Positions 8,774-17,805 of a DNA stretch of 64,000 nucleotides are shown in pieces; positions within the stretch are counted from its first letter, which is position 1; each line of letters begins with the position of its first letter. A model generated the notes under the pieces. It did no database searches, was not told the DNA's origin, and worked only from the letters and a program-made list of their open reading frames with translations. Source of the stretch: Irregularibacter muris (GTDB lineage Bacteria; Bacillota; Clostridia; Eubacteriales; Garciellaceae); NCBI RefSeq assembly GCF_024622505.1, contig NZ_JANKAS010000002.1, forward strand, positions 186,001 to 250,000, given 5' to 3'. The position numbers were made by a program, and so were the translations under genes.

Positions 8774-9520
8774 GTGGATCCAATAGCTTTTAATATATTT
8801 GGTTTACCAGTAAGATGGTATGGATTATTAATGTCAAGTAGTATTCTAATAGGATTACTCTTAGCTATGCATTTAGCGAAAAAAAATAATTATGATGCTG
8901 AAAAAATATTAGATTTAGTTTTTTATGCCACTCCAGCGGCTATAATTGGTGCTAGACTATATTACGTGATTTTCAAATGGGAATATTATTCCCAATATCC
9001 AAAGGAAATATTTGCCATATGGCATGGAGGATTGGCAATTCATGGAGCAGTTATTGCAGCTATAATTGTGGCTATAATCTATACTCGTAAAAAGGGGCTG
9101 TCATTTTGGGAGATCGTTGACTATATGGCACCTAGCTTAATCCTAGGACAGGCTATTGGAAGATGGGGGAATTTTTTTAATCAAGAGGCCTACGGGGGAG
9201 AAACCAATCTACCTTGGGCCATTACAGTCAATGATCCTATTAAGGGAATGATCAAGGTGCATCCTACATTTTTTTATGAGTTTCTATGGAATTTAGCTAT
9301 CTTTTTTTTCCTTCTTTGGTATGGAAAAAGAAAAAAAGCTAATGGTGAAGTATTTCTGTTGTATGCAATACTATATTCAGTAGGCAGATTTTTTATTGAA
9401 GGACTAAGAACGGATAGTCTAATGTTTGGAGAAATTCGTGTAGCTCAACTCATCAGTGTTTTAACCATAATAATGGGAGTAGTTATAATAAATTATTTAA
9501 GAAAAAATAGAACTTCATGA
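8774..9520 (+). CDS. lgt: Prolipoprotein diacylglyceryl transferase
   Basis: 248 aa integral membrane enzyme that transfers diacylglyceryl from phosphatidylglycerol to the lipobox Cys of prolipoproteins. About seven hydrophobic segments are visible. The Lgt signature GRWGNFFNQEAYGG is present, as is the catalytic-His region WHGGLAIHGA. The start is GTG at 8774 after AAAGGAGAG. The stop overlaps a strong terminator, so the gene is separate from the dcw cluster that follows. Confidence 0.95.
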   Translation: MDPIAFNIFGLPVRWYGLLMSSSILIGLLLAMHLAKKNNYDAEKILDLVFYATPAAIIGARLYYVIFKWEYYSQYPKEIFAIWHGGLAIHGAVIAAIIVAIIYTRKKGLSFWEIVDYMAPSLILGQAIGRWGNFFNQEAYGGETNLPWAITVNDPIKGMIKVHPTFFYEFLWNLAIFFFLLWYGKRKKANGEVFLLYAILYSVGRFFIEGLRTDSLMFGEIRVAQLISVLTIIMGVVIINYLRKNRTS

Positions 9521-9536
9521 AGTTCTATTTTTTTTT
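9504..9536 (+). terminator. Rho-independent terminator of lgt
   Basis: A 13-bp perfect palindrome centred on CATG at about 9517 (arms AAATAGAACTTCA/TGAAGTTCTATTT) ends in a run of at least eight T. It overlaps the lgt stop codon. Confidence 0.85.
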
Positions 9537-9582
9537 GCCAAAAAGAAGGATTTTCATGATAAATGTGTAATTAAATAACTTA

Positions 9583-9606
9583 GTGGGTAAAAGTGGGGAT
9601 AAGTGG
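9583..9606 (+). promoter_or_regulatory. MraZ operator: three GTGG(G) repeats at 10-bp period
   Basis: GTGGG at 9583 and 9593 and GTGG at 9603 recur exactly every 10 bp just upstream of mraZ. Family knowledge: MraZ binds such helically phased G-rich direct repeats in front of its own gene and controls the dcw operon. The phasing and place make autoregulation likely. Confidence 0.75.
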
Positions 9607-9632
9607 TAGAATCCTCAATGAGGTGTGATCAT

Positions 9633-10064
9633 ATGTTTATTGGGGAATATCAACACAACATAGATAATAAAGGAAGAATGATTATTCCGTCTAAGTTTAG
9701 AGAAGGATTAGGAGAACATTTTGTACTTACCAAGGGACTAGATGGATGTTTATTTGTATATTCTATTGACGAGTGGAAAATACTTGAGGAGAAATTGCGT
9801 TCTCTTCCTTTAACCAGCAAAGATGCAAGGGCTTTTGTGCGTTTCTTCTTTGCTGGAGCAACAGAATGTGAATTTGATAAACAAGGTAGAATTGTTATTC
9901 CCGGTAACTTAAGAGAGTACGCTGGCATAGTTAAGGAAGCTATCATTATAGGGGTTTCCAATAGACTAGAAGTATGGAGTAAAGAAAAATGGTTGGATTA
10001 TAATGATGATGAAGACCTAAGCTATGATGCCATTGCAGAGAAAATGTCTTTGCTAGGGATATAA
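9633..10064 (+). CDS. mraZ: Transcriptional regulator MraZ
   Basis: 143 aa with two SpoVT/AbrB-like half-domains. Each carries the family's D-x-K-G-R-h-x-h-P motif: [14 protein letters not shown] near residue 12 and [15 protein letters not shown] near 82. It forms ring oligomers on DNA and regulates the dcw operon. The open frame begins at GTG 9603, but that codon lies inside the operator; ATG 9633 follows GAGGTG at good spacing and begins with the usual MFIGEYQH, so it is chosen. It is the first gene of the dcw cluster, 51 bp before rsmH. Confidence 0.95.
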   Translation: MFIGEYQHNIDNKGRMIIPSKFREGLGEHFVLTKGLDGCLFVYSIDEWKILEEKLRSLPLTSKDARAFVRFFFAGATECEFDKQGRIVIPGNLREYAGIVKEAIIIGVSNRLEVWSKEKWLDYNDDEDLSYDAIAEKMSLLGI

Positions 10065-10115
10065 AGATATCAAAATGACAAAATAAAATAAAAAAGTGAT
10101 TAGGAGAGTGACAAA

Positions 10116-11060
10116 ATGGAATTTAATCATATCCCTATTATGCTGGATGAATGTATTGAACATTTAAAAATCAATCCCACAGGAACATATATAGATGGCA
10201 CCTTAGGTGGTGCTGGCCATGGACAAGCTATTTGTAGCAGATTAGAAGAAAAAGGACATTTTATAGGCATCGACCAAGATGAAAACGCCATTCATATAGC
10301 AACAGAAAGATTAATAGGACAAAGACCTCAAATATCCATTGTAAGGGACAATTTTAGAAATATAAAACAAATATTAAATAGTCTTAAAATAGATGAAATT
10401 GATGGAATGTTATTGGACTTAGGAGTTTCTTCCCATCAATTGGATGAACCTGAAAGGGGATTCTCCTATCAACATGACGCTCCGCTTGATATGAGAATGG
10501 ATAATAGACAATCCCTTAGTGCTGAATATATTGTAAATAATTATTCACAGGATGAATTAACAAGAATTATAAAGGAGTATGGAGAAGAGAACTGGGCCAA
10601 TAGGATTGCAAAATTTATTATTGATTACAGAAAAAATAGAACAATTCATACCACCGGGGAACTAGTGGAAATAATCAAAAATGCAATTCCAGCAAAAGCT
10701 AGGAGAACCGGAGGTCACCCCGCCAAAAGAACATTTCAGGCATTAAGAATAGAGGTGAATAATGAATTAGGCATTCTTGAAAATACCATTCGGGATATTC
10801 TTGAACACCTGATTCCAGGAGGAAGATTATGTATTATTACTTTTCACTCATTAGAAGATCGTATAGTGAAAAAAGTGTACAAACATTTTGAAAATCCTTG
10901 TACATGTCCTCCAGAATTTCCCCAATGTATATGTAATCAAAAATCCTTAGTAAAAGTAATTACTCGAAAACCAATAATTCCACAGGCACAAGAAATAAAA
11001 GATAATCCAAGATCTAGAAGTGCGAAATTAAGGGTGTTAGAAAGGAATAGTTCTAAATAA
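10116..11060 (+). CDS. rsmH: 16S rRNA (cytosine1402-N4)-methyltransferase RsmH
   Basis: 314 aa class I SAM methyltransferase (former MraW) that N4-methylates C1402 in the 16S rRNA decoding centre. The SAM motif is DGTLGGAGH near residue 28, followed by MLLDLGVSSHQLD and DAPLDMRMD. The C-terminal segment includes GGRLCIITFHSLEDRIVK. A CTCPPEFPQCIC stretch near 265-276 gives three or four cysteines typical of Firmicute RsmH. ATG at 10116 follows TTAGGAGAG. It is the second gene of the cluster. Confidence 0.96.
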   Translation: MEFNHIPIMLDECIEHLKINPTGTYIDGTLGGAGHGQAICSRLEEKGHFIGIDQDENAIHIATERLIGQRPQISIVRDNFRNIKQILNSLKIDEIDGMLLDLGVSSHQLDEPERGFSYQHDAPLDMRMDNRQSLSAEYIVNNYSQDELTRIIKEYGEENWANRIAKFIIDYRKNRTIHTTGELVEIIKNAIPAKARRTGGHPAKRTFQALRIEVNNELGILENTIRDILEHLIPGGRLCIITFHSLEDRIVKKVYKHFENPCTCPPEFPQCICNQKSLVKVITRKPIIPQAQEIKDNPRSRSAKLRVLERNSSK

Positions 11061-11077
11061 AAAAGGAGTGAATAAAA

Positions 11078-11563
11078 ATGTTAGTAGCAGAAAAACGAAA
11101 TTATCAATATGCATTAGAAGAACCTGTATATAAACCTAATAGGAAACCAAAAAGCAATTCAAAGAGCAAAACAAAAACTCATGCTAAGACAAAAAGAATA
11201 GTAAAGGTAAAGTACATGGCATTTACTATGCTGATTTTTGTGGTGGCATTAACAATACTTTTTCAATATACAAAACTAAATACTATGAATGCAGAAATTC
11301 TAAATCTAGAGCAGGAATTAAATGAATTACATATGTTAACGGATAGTGTTGAGGGTCAGTTATTGGCAAGTGAAGACCTAGGAAAAATAGAAGATATCGC
11401 AAAAAATCAACTGGGCATGATAGAGCCTACAGCTGAACAAATGGTTCCTATAAAGGTGAGTCATTCTGAAAATGCAAAATTAGGTGCTAGTAATTCAAAT
11501 ACCACTCCTAATCACGATAATTCGGTAGCTTTCCTTTCTAAAATCCTAAATTTTATTGATTAG
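11078..11563 (+). CDS. ftsL: FtsL-type division protein
   Basis: 161 aa bitopic membrane protein. A very basic cytoplasmic tail of about 45 residues rich in K/N/S is followed by one transmembrane segment (about 47-66, YMAFTMLIFVVALTILFQY) and a short leucine-rich coiled coil (LNLEQELNELHMLTDSVEG). The LGMIEPTAEQ motif is typical of FtsL/DivIC-type proteins. A low-complexity C-terminal tail ends it. FtsL partners DivIB and DivIC in the divisome. Sequence similarity in this family is weak; position between rsmH and a class B penicillin-binding protein is the main support. Confidence 0.85.
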   Translation: MLVAEKRNYQYALEEPVYKPNRKPKSNSKSKTKTHAKTKRIVKVKYMAFTMLIFVVALTILFQYTKLNTMNAEILNLEQELNELHMLTDSVEGQLLASEDLGKIEDIAKNQLGMIEPTAEQMVPIKVSHSENAKLGASNSNTTPNHDNSVAFLSKILNFID

Positions 11564-11586
11564 TTTGGTTAAGGGGGTTGTATTAC

Positions 11587-13788
11587 TTGTCTGCATTACA
11601 ACTGCGACTTAAAAGAAGATTAATTTTTAGTTTGCTTACTTTGGTAATTCTATTTATGGTGCTCGTAGGAAGATTAACTTATCTACAAATTTTCGCCTCT
11701 GTAGACTTAATGGAAAAGAAGCTAGATCAGTTGGTGGCTACTATACCCATTACGGCTGCTAGAGGCGATATTTATGATAAAAACATGGAAATCTTGGCAA
11801 AGGATGCAACCAGTACCAGCATATATGCCAGACCTAAAGATATAAAAGATGTTCAAGAAGTAGCAAACGTCTTATCAGAAGTATTAGAGTTAGATCAAGA
11901 AAATATTTATAAAAAATTGAAAGATGATACCCAGAGTATTGTACTCATTCAAAGAAAAGTCGATAATGACAAAGCACAACAGATTAGAAAACAAAACTTA
12001 AGAGGACTGGAGTTTGCGGAAGATAAGAAAAGATACTATAAAAATGGTCACTTTGCTCCCTATGTACTAGGTTTTACAGGCGTGGATCATCAAGGACTTT
12101 ATGGTATTGAACGACAATATGATGATGCATTGAAGGGGCAAGATGGTACATTAACATATCAAAGAGATGCAAGGGGAAGAAAAATTGCAACAGGCACAGA
12201 AACACGTGTTGATCCAATCTCTGGTAATAGCATACAATTGAGTTTAGACTCTACTATACAACATTTTTCAGAAAGAGCTGCTGAAAAGGCTATGTATGAA
12301 AATGATGCTAAACGAGTAACAATATTAGTAATGGAACCTAAAACAGGAGATATTCTTGGGATGGCTACTAAGCCAGACTATGATCTAAATAATCCACGGG
12401 AAATTCCAGATATTTTAAATACCAAATTATATCATGATTTTACTGAAAAGAGTGATGATGATTCAGAAAGAAAAGAAAAAGATTTAGGACAAAAACAACA
12501 AGAAATGTGGAAAAATCCAGCGGTTGCATTTAATTATGAACCGGGTTCAACGTTTAAGATTATTACCTCCTCTGCAGGGTTAGAAGAAGGGGTAGTTACA
12601 CCAGAGTCATCCTTCTATGATAAGGGCTTTATCGTTGTTGGAGATAGAAAACTTAAGTGCTGGAGGTATCCAAGGGCCCATGGGGCTCAAACCTTTAAAG
12701 AAGCTGTACAAAACTCATGTAACCCTGCCTTTGTAGAGGTCGCTTTAGAATTGGGGGCAGATCGCTTTTATAAACATATCTATGGATTCGGCTTTGGTGA
12801 AAAAACAGGTATAGATCTAGAAGGGGAAGAAGCAGGAATTGTGCCTGCAAACCATGATGTTAGTGATGTATCCCTTGCAACAAGATCCTATGGCCAGGGA
12901 ATTACAGTAACGCCCATTCAATTAATTTCTGCTGTCTCGGCTGTGGCTAATGATGGGGTATTAATGAAACCACGGATAGTGAGAAGTCTACTTGAATCGG
13001 ATAGCAATAAAGTGATCCATGAGTATAAACCAGAGGAAGTGAGACAAGTAATTTCAAAGGAAACGTCACGAACTCTTTTGGATATACTTGAAACAGTTGT
13101 TAGCGAAGGTACTGGGTCTAAAGCTCAAGTGCCAGGTTATGCAGTAGGAGGGAAAACAGGAACGGCAAACAAAGTAATTGATGGTAAATATGGTGATGGA
13201 AAATATGTAGCCTCTTTTGTTGGCATAGCCCCTACAACTGATCCAAAAGTAACTGTTTTAGTAATTATTGATGAGCCTGGTCCATACAATCACTATGGGG
13301 GTCAAATTGCAGCTCCTGTAGCCGGCGAAGTGATGGGAGAAGTTTTGAAATATTTGGATATTCCTCCAAACTATGAAGAAGAAATAGACCAGGTAGAAAA
13401 GGTGACTATTCCAGAGGTACGAAATATGACCATGGATGAAGCCGCACAAATATTGTCAACCAAAAAATTATCTTTCATCACAGATGGTATAAAGGGAGAG
13501 GATATCATTATTGATCAAAGTCCTTTACCAGGTGTTGAAGTAGATGTGAATACAAAAATACAATTGAAAATAAAGCACGCCCAAGGAAACTCCACAGAAG
13601 ATAGCAAAAAAATTATGGTGCCAAATGTGATTGATAAATCCATTCAGCAGGCCCATGAGATTTTAAAAGAGAATGACCTAAATATCCAGATAGTGGGAAG
13701 TGGAATTTCGGTAAAACAAAATCCTTCACCGGGAGAATATGTTGAAAAAGGATCTCACATAACAGTAGAATTTAAACCAGTAGAATAA
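11587..13788 (+). CDS. spoVD: Class B penicillin-binding protein SpoVD/FtsI with two PASTA domains
   Basis: About 733 aa transpeptidase anchored by one N-terminal membrane helix. A pedestal dimerisation domain (about 50-215) precedes the transpeptidase domain with SxxK in EPGSTFK (Ser ~321), SCN (Ser ~377) and KTG in GGKTGTA (Lys ~523). Two C-terminal PASTA repeats follow (about 605-663 and 675-733). In spore formers the PASTA form in this position is SpoVD (spore cortex), and in some Clostridia the same gene serves vegetative division. The frame opens at TTG 11578, directly on the GGGGG ribosome site; TTG 11587 has proper spacing and is chosen. Confidence 0.92.
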   Translation: MSALQLRLKRRLIFSLLTLVILFMVLVGRLTYLQIFASVDLMEKKLDQLVATIPITAARGDIYDKNMEILAKDATSTSIYARPKDIKDVQEVANVLSEVLELDQENIYKKLKDDTQSIVLIQRKVDNDKAQQIRKQNLRGLEFAEDKKRYYKNGHFAPYVLGFTGVDHQGLYGIERQYDDALKGQDGTLTYQRDARGRKIATGTETRVDPISGNSIQLSLDSTIQHFSERAAEKAMYENDAKRVTILVMEPKTGDILGMATKPDYDLNNPREIPDILNTKLYHDFTEKSDDDSERKEKDLGQKQQEMWKNPAVAFNYEPGSTFKIITSSAGLEEGVVTPESSFYDKGFIVVGDRKLKCWRYPRAHGAQTFKEAVQNSCNPAFVEVALELGADRFYKHIYGFGFGEKTGIDLEGEEAGIVPANHDVSDVSLATRSYGQGITVTPIQLISAVSAVANDGVLMKPRIVRSLLESDSNKVIHEYKPEEVRQVISKETSRTLLDILETVVSEGTGSKAQVPGYAVGGKTGTANKVIDGKYGDGKYVASFVGIAPTTDPKVTVLVIIDEPGPYNHYGGQIAAPVAGEVMGEVLKYLDIPPNYEEEIDQVEKVTIPEVRNMTMDEAAQILSTKKLSFITDGIKGEDIIIDQSPLPGVEVDVNTKIQLKIKHAQGNSTEDSKKIMVPNVIDKSIQQAHEILKENDLNIQIVGSGISVKQNPSPGEYVEKGSHITVEFKPVE

Positions 13789-13803
13789 AATTACTAAAGA
13801 TGT

Positions 13804-13838
13804 GAAATGCAACTTGATAATTCATTAAGTTGCATTTC
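13804..13838 (+). terminator. 12-bp hairpin between spoVD and murE, possible weak terminator
   Basis: GAAATGCAACTT (13804-13815) pairs perfectly with AAGTTGCATTTC (13827-13838) across 11 nt. Only TCTACATT follows, with no real T tract. It may slow or process the dcw transcript rather than end it. Confidence 0.45.
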
Positions 13839-13978
13839 TACATTAGGTGAAAAATGACATGGAAACAACTCTTTTTCACTGCCATTATTAGAGAATATAA
13901 TGAGAAATCAAGCATACATAGTTAAAAATGTGCAAATAATAGGCAAAGAGCCTTCTAATATAGAGGAGGATATATGCT

Positions 13979-15460
13979 TTGAACTTAAAAAAATTAATCC
14001 AAGGACTTGATATTGTATCCTGTGAAGGAGAAACCAATAGGGAAATAACGAGTATACACTATGATTCTAGAAAATGTCAAAAGAATAGCATGTTTATTGC
14101 TATAAATGGTTTTAACACAGATGGACATGAATATATATCAGAGGCAATAGAAAATGGTGCGACTACAATTTTATATAAAAATGAAGTGAATAAAAAGCAA
14201 TCCCATATCACCTATATAAAAGTAAAAAACAGCCGTTTAGCCATGGCTACTTTATCCAATAGATTTTATGATTATCCCTCTAAAAAAATGAAGTTAATCG
14301 GTATAACAGGTACAAATGGCAAAACTACTATTTCTTTCTTATTGGGGGAAATTTTCAAACAATGGGGCGTAAAACTGGGGATAATCGGCACTTTAGGAAA
14401 CTATCTAGGAGAAACTCTATATAAAGGAACCCATACAACTCCTGAATCCGTTGATTTACAACAAATTTTACATCAAATTAATGAAGAACATATTCCCTAT
14501 ACAGTTATGGAAGTATCTTCCCACTCTTTGGAGTTAAATAGAGTGGAAGACACAAATTTTGATATTGGAATCTTTACAAATTTATCTCAGGATCATTTAG
14601 ATTTTCATAAAAATTTTCAAAACTATTTTCAAGCCAAGGCAAAACTTTTTCACATGACCGATAAAGCGAATATTATTAACGGAGATGATATATACGGGGA
14701 AAAATTAATCAGTCTTTCCAAGGGGAGAGAAATTCCCGTATATAGTTATGGTATTAAAAATAATTGTGATTTTGTGGCTAAAAATATTAAAATAGATAAT
14801 AAGGGTGCCTTTTTTACTGTAAATATTGAAAATAATAGTGAAGGCTTTTACATAAATATTCCTGGCATTTTTAGTATCTACAATGCTTTAGCAGCAATTG
14901 TACTGGCTTATACAGAGGGAATACCCCTAGAAATAACAAGAAAGGCCTTGTCTAATTTACCTGGGGTACCAGGACGATTTGAAATGTTAGATACAAATAC
15001 CCCTTATGGTATTATTATTGACTATGCGCATACTCCCGCCGGATTAGAGAATATTTTAAAAACCATAAGAGAATTTTCTAAGGGCAATGTAATTGTAGTC
15101 TTTGGATGTGGGGGAGATCGGGATAAAGGAAAGAGACCCATTATGGGAGAGGTTGCAGGTCTTTATGCTGACTTTATGATCATTACATCGGATAATCCAA
15201 GAAATGAGGAACCTTTATCCATTATAAAGGATATTGTTCCTGGAATTAAAAAAACTGGAAAACCTTATAAAATAATTGAAGATAGGAAAAGTGCTATTAA
15301 AAGTGCACTTGCTATAGGGAAAAAAGATGATATTATATTAATTGCAGGTAAAGGTCATGAAAGATATCAAATTATTCAAAATGAGATAATTCCTTTTGAT
15401 GAAAAAAAAATAATTAACCAATTATTAGGTGAGGGTGAAGTAGATGCAAAAGATGACTAA
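13979..15460 (+). CDS. murE: UDP-MurNAc-tripeptide ligase MurE, meso-DAP type
   Basis: 493 aa ATP-dependent ligase adding the third stem-peptide residue. It has the N-terminal Mur domain, a P-loop GITGTNGKTT (108-117), the central domain and a C-terminal domain with SDNPR near residue 403. DNPR marks meso-diaminopimelate rather than lysine specificity, implying an A1-gamma type wall. The start is TTG 13979, eight bases after GAGGAGGA. It overlaps murF by 17 bp, so translational coupling is likely. Confidence 0.96.
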   Translation: MNLKKLIQGLDIVSCEGETNREITSIHYDSRKCQKNSMFIAINGFNTDGHEYISEAIENGATTILYKNEVNKKQSHITYIKVKNSRLAMATLSNRFYDYPSKKMKLIGITGTNGKTTISFLLGEIFKQWGVKLGIIGTLGNYLGETLYKGTHTTPESVDLQQILHQINEEHIPYTVMEVSSHSLELNRVEDTNFDIGIFTNLSQDHLDFHKNFQNYFQAKAKLFHMTDKANIINGDDIYGEKLISLSKGREIPVYSYGIKNNCDFVAKNIKIDNKGAFFTVNIENNSEGFYINIPGIFSIYNALAAIVLAYTEGIPLEITRKALSNLPGVPGRFEMLDTNTPYGIIIDYAHTPAGLENILKTIREFSKGNVIVVFGCGGDRDKGKRPIMGEVAGLYADFMIITSDNPRNEEPLSIIKDIVPGIKKTGKPYKIIEDRKSAIKSALAIGKKDDIILIAGKGHERYQIIQNEIIPFDEKKIINQLLGEGEVDAKDD

Positions 15461-16823
15461 AAACGAAATTATAAGGGCTGTAGAGGGTAATTTAATTCAT
15501 GATGCAGAAGGAGAAACTATAAGTGGAATCTGTATAGATAGTAGGAGGGTAAAAAAGGGAGATTTGTTTATTGCCATTAAGGGTGAAAATTTCGATGGAC
15601 ACGAATTTATTCATCATGCCATAGAAAGCGGTGCTTCGGCATGTATAATTAGTGATCCAAATAAAAGGAATAAAAATGCGGATATGATTTTGGTTGAGAA
15701 CACTCTCACAGCGCTTCAAAAGCTAGCTTTTCATTACAGAAAAAAGTTTACCATTCCATTTATTGCGATCACGGGAAGTAGTGGAAAAACAACCACCAAG
15801 GATATGATTGCTGCGGTTTTATCTCAGAAATATGATGTATTAAAAACCCAAGGGAACTATAATAATGAGATTGGCTTACCTTTGACACTTTTTCAATTAG
15901 AACCGCATCATGAAATTGCTGTCATTGAAATGGGAATGAGTGATCTAGGAGAAATTAGCACATTAGTACATATGGTATATCCAGATATAGCCGTAATAAC
16001 CAACATTGGTTTAACCCATATCGAAAACTTAGGAACACAGGAAAAAATATTTGAAGCAAAAAAAGAAATATTAGAAACCTTAGGCACAAATCATATTGCC
16101 CTATTAAATGGTGATGATCAATATTTACAAGGGATAAATAGTGAGAAATATAGGGTTGCTCATATTGGTATAGAAGGGAAAAAACTTGGGTTAAAGGCCA
16201 GTAATATAATAAAAGATCAAAAGGAAGTAGCCTTTTCTGTAGAGGAAGGCAGGAAAAATATAGGAAATTTTAAACTAAGTTTACCGGGTATTCATAATAT
16301 ATATAATGGCCTGATGGCAATATATATAGGAAAACATTTTAACCTTTCCCAACAGGAAATTCAGCAAGGATTAGACAGATTTAAACCTAGTCAGATGAGA
16401 ATGGATATATTTAAGGCTGGTGAAATCGAGGTAATAAATGATGTTTATAATGCCAATCCTGATTCCATGAATGCGGCTCTACAAGTGTTAAGGGATTTTA
16501 ATAAATCCAGTAGAAAGATTGCCATTTTGGGGGATATGTTAGAAATGGGTGATTGGTCAAAGAAAGCACACGTTGAGATCGGCCATTATGTTTCAAAGAT
16601 GGGGATAGAAGTTTTATTAACCCTCGGCGAGTACTCTTCCTATTATATACAGGGGGCAAGAAATGGAGGAATGCCTAAAAATCGAACATTGGCATTTTCA
16701 TCCAATAGCGAAGTTATAGAATACTTGACATCTTTTATTGAAAATGGGGATGTGTTTTTAGTGAAGGGTTCCAGGGGATTAAAAATGGAGAAAATTGTAA
16801 ATTTTTTACAAGAGAGGAGTTAG
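15444..16823 (+). CDS. murF: UDP-MurNAc-tripeptide-D-Ala-D-Ala ligase MurF
   Basis: 459 aa, the last cytoplasmic Mur ligase. It shows the N-terminal motif ISGICIDSRRVKKGDLFIA, the ATP-binding ITGSSGKTTTKD (about 107-118), MGMSDLGEI, and VINDVYNANPDSM, all in family order. It joins D-Ala-D-Ala to UDP-MurNAc-tripeptide. The start lies inside the end of murE, and mraY follows after 3 bp, so the block murE-murF-mraY-murD-ftsW is plainly one operon. Confidence 0.96.
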   Translation: MQKMTKNEIIRAVEGNLIHDAEGETISGICIDSRRVKKGDLFIAIKGENFDGHEFIHHAIESGASACIISDPNKRNKNADMILVENTLTALQKLAFHYRKKFTIPFIAITGSSGKTTTKDMIAAVLSQKYDVLKTQGNYNNEIGLPLTLFQLEPHHEIAVIEMGMSDLGEISTLVHMVYPDIAVITNIGLTHIENLGTQEKIFEAKKEILETLGTNHIALLNGDDQYLQGINSEKYRVAHIGIEGKKLGLKASNIIKDQKEVAFSVEEGRKNIGNFKLSLPGIHNIYNGLMAIYIGKHFNLSQQEIQQGLDRFKPSQMRMDIFKAGEIEVINDVYNANPDSMNAALQVLRDFNKSSRKIAILGDMLEMGDWSKKAHVEIGHYVSKMGIEVLLTLGEYSSYYIQGARNGGMPKNRTLAFSSNSEVIEYLTSFIENGDVFLVKGSRGLKMEKIVNFLQERS

Positions 16824-16826
16824 AGG

Positions 16827-17786
16827 ATGCGACAATTAATATATGCAACAGTTATATCATTTATCATATCAATTTTAATAGGACCCATAATTATCCCTAT
16901 ACTGGAAAAATTAAAATTTGGACAAAGTATCCGAGAAGAAGGTCCGCAAAGTCATATTAAGAAAACTGGAACACCTACTATGGGTGGGATAATTATGATG
17001 TTCGCTGTATTTGTTACAAGTTTGTTATTTGCATGGAAAAATACCAATTTAATCATAGCGATGATTGTAACATTATCCTTTGGGTTAATAGGACTAATAG
17101 ATGATTTTATTAAAGTAGTGTTAAAAAGAAATTTGGGATTAAGAGCTTATCAAAAACTAATCGGCCAACTGATAATAGGAGCTGTAGTGGCAATATATGC
17201 CGCTAATCATCCTTATATTGGAACTACACTTCTAATACCTTTTACATCTGAATATCTTAATTTAGGGATATTTTACATTCCCCTTACTATTTTTGTTGTA
17301 GTGGGTACAGCCAATAGCGTAAATCTAACAGATGGATTGGATGGTTTGGCTACAGGAGTTACATTGGTCGTTGCAGCTTTCTTTGCTATAGTCAGTTTAG
17401 GAAGTGGATATACTGGATTGAGCATTTTTTCTGGAACAATAGCAGGAGCATGTCTAGGATTTTTGAAGTTTAATGCCTATCCTGCACAGGTGTTTATGGG
17501 GGATACTGGCTCTATGGCACTTGGAGGAGCAGTTGCAGCTCTAGCTGTACTTACACGAATGCAACTTTTTCTCCCTCTCATAGGTGGTGTATATATGATT
17601 GAAGCTCTATCGGTAATTTTGCAGGTTTCCTTTTTTAAACTGACAGGAAAAAGGATTTTAAAAATGAGTCCTTTACATCATCATTATGAACTAAAGGGGA
17701 ATCATGAAACTAAGGTTGTGGTTAGTTTTTGGATAGCTACTGCAATTTTGGCACTTATAAGTATGTTAGCATTATCCATATTTTAA
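16827..17786 (+). CDS. mraY: Phospho-MurNAc-pentapeptide transferase MraY
   Basis: 319 aa integral membrane enzyme with about ten transmembrane helices. It moves phospho-MurNAc-pentapeptide to undecaprenyl phosphate, giving lipid I. The family motifs are all present: TPTMGGI near 50, GLIDDFIK near 90, the catalytic NLTDGLDGLATG near 165, GDTGSMALGG near 225, and the His-rich SPLHHHYELKG near 280. It is separated by 3 bp from murF and about 20 bp from the chosen murD start. Confidence 0.97.
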   Translation: MRQLIYATVISFIISILIGPIIIPILEKLKFGQSIREEGPQSHIKKTGTPTMGGIIMMFAVFVTSLLFAWKNTNLIIAMIVTLSFGLIGLIDDFIKVVLKRNLGLRAYQKLIGQLIIGAVVAIYAANHPYIGTTLLIPFTSEYLNLGIFYIPLTIFVVVGTANSVNLTDGLDGLATGVTLVVAAFFAIVSLGSGYTGLSIFSGTIAGACLGFLKFNAYPAQVFMGDTGSMALGGAVAALAVLTRMQLFLPLIGGVYMIEALSVILQVSFFKLTGKRILKMSPLHHHYELKGNHETKVVVSFWIATAILALISMLALSIF

Positions 17787-17805
17787 ATTGAAAAAGGGTG
17801 AATAT

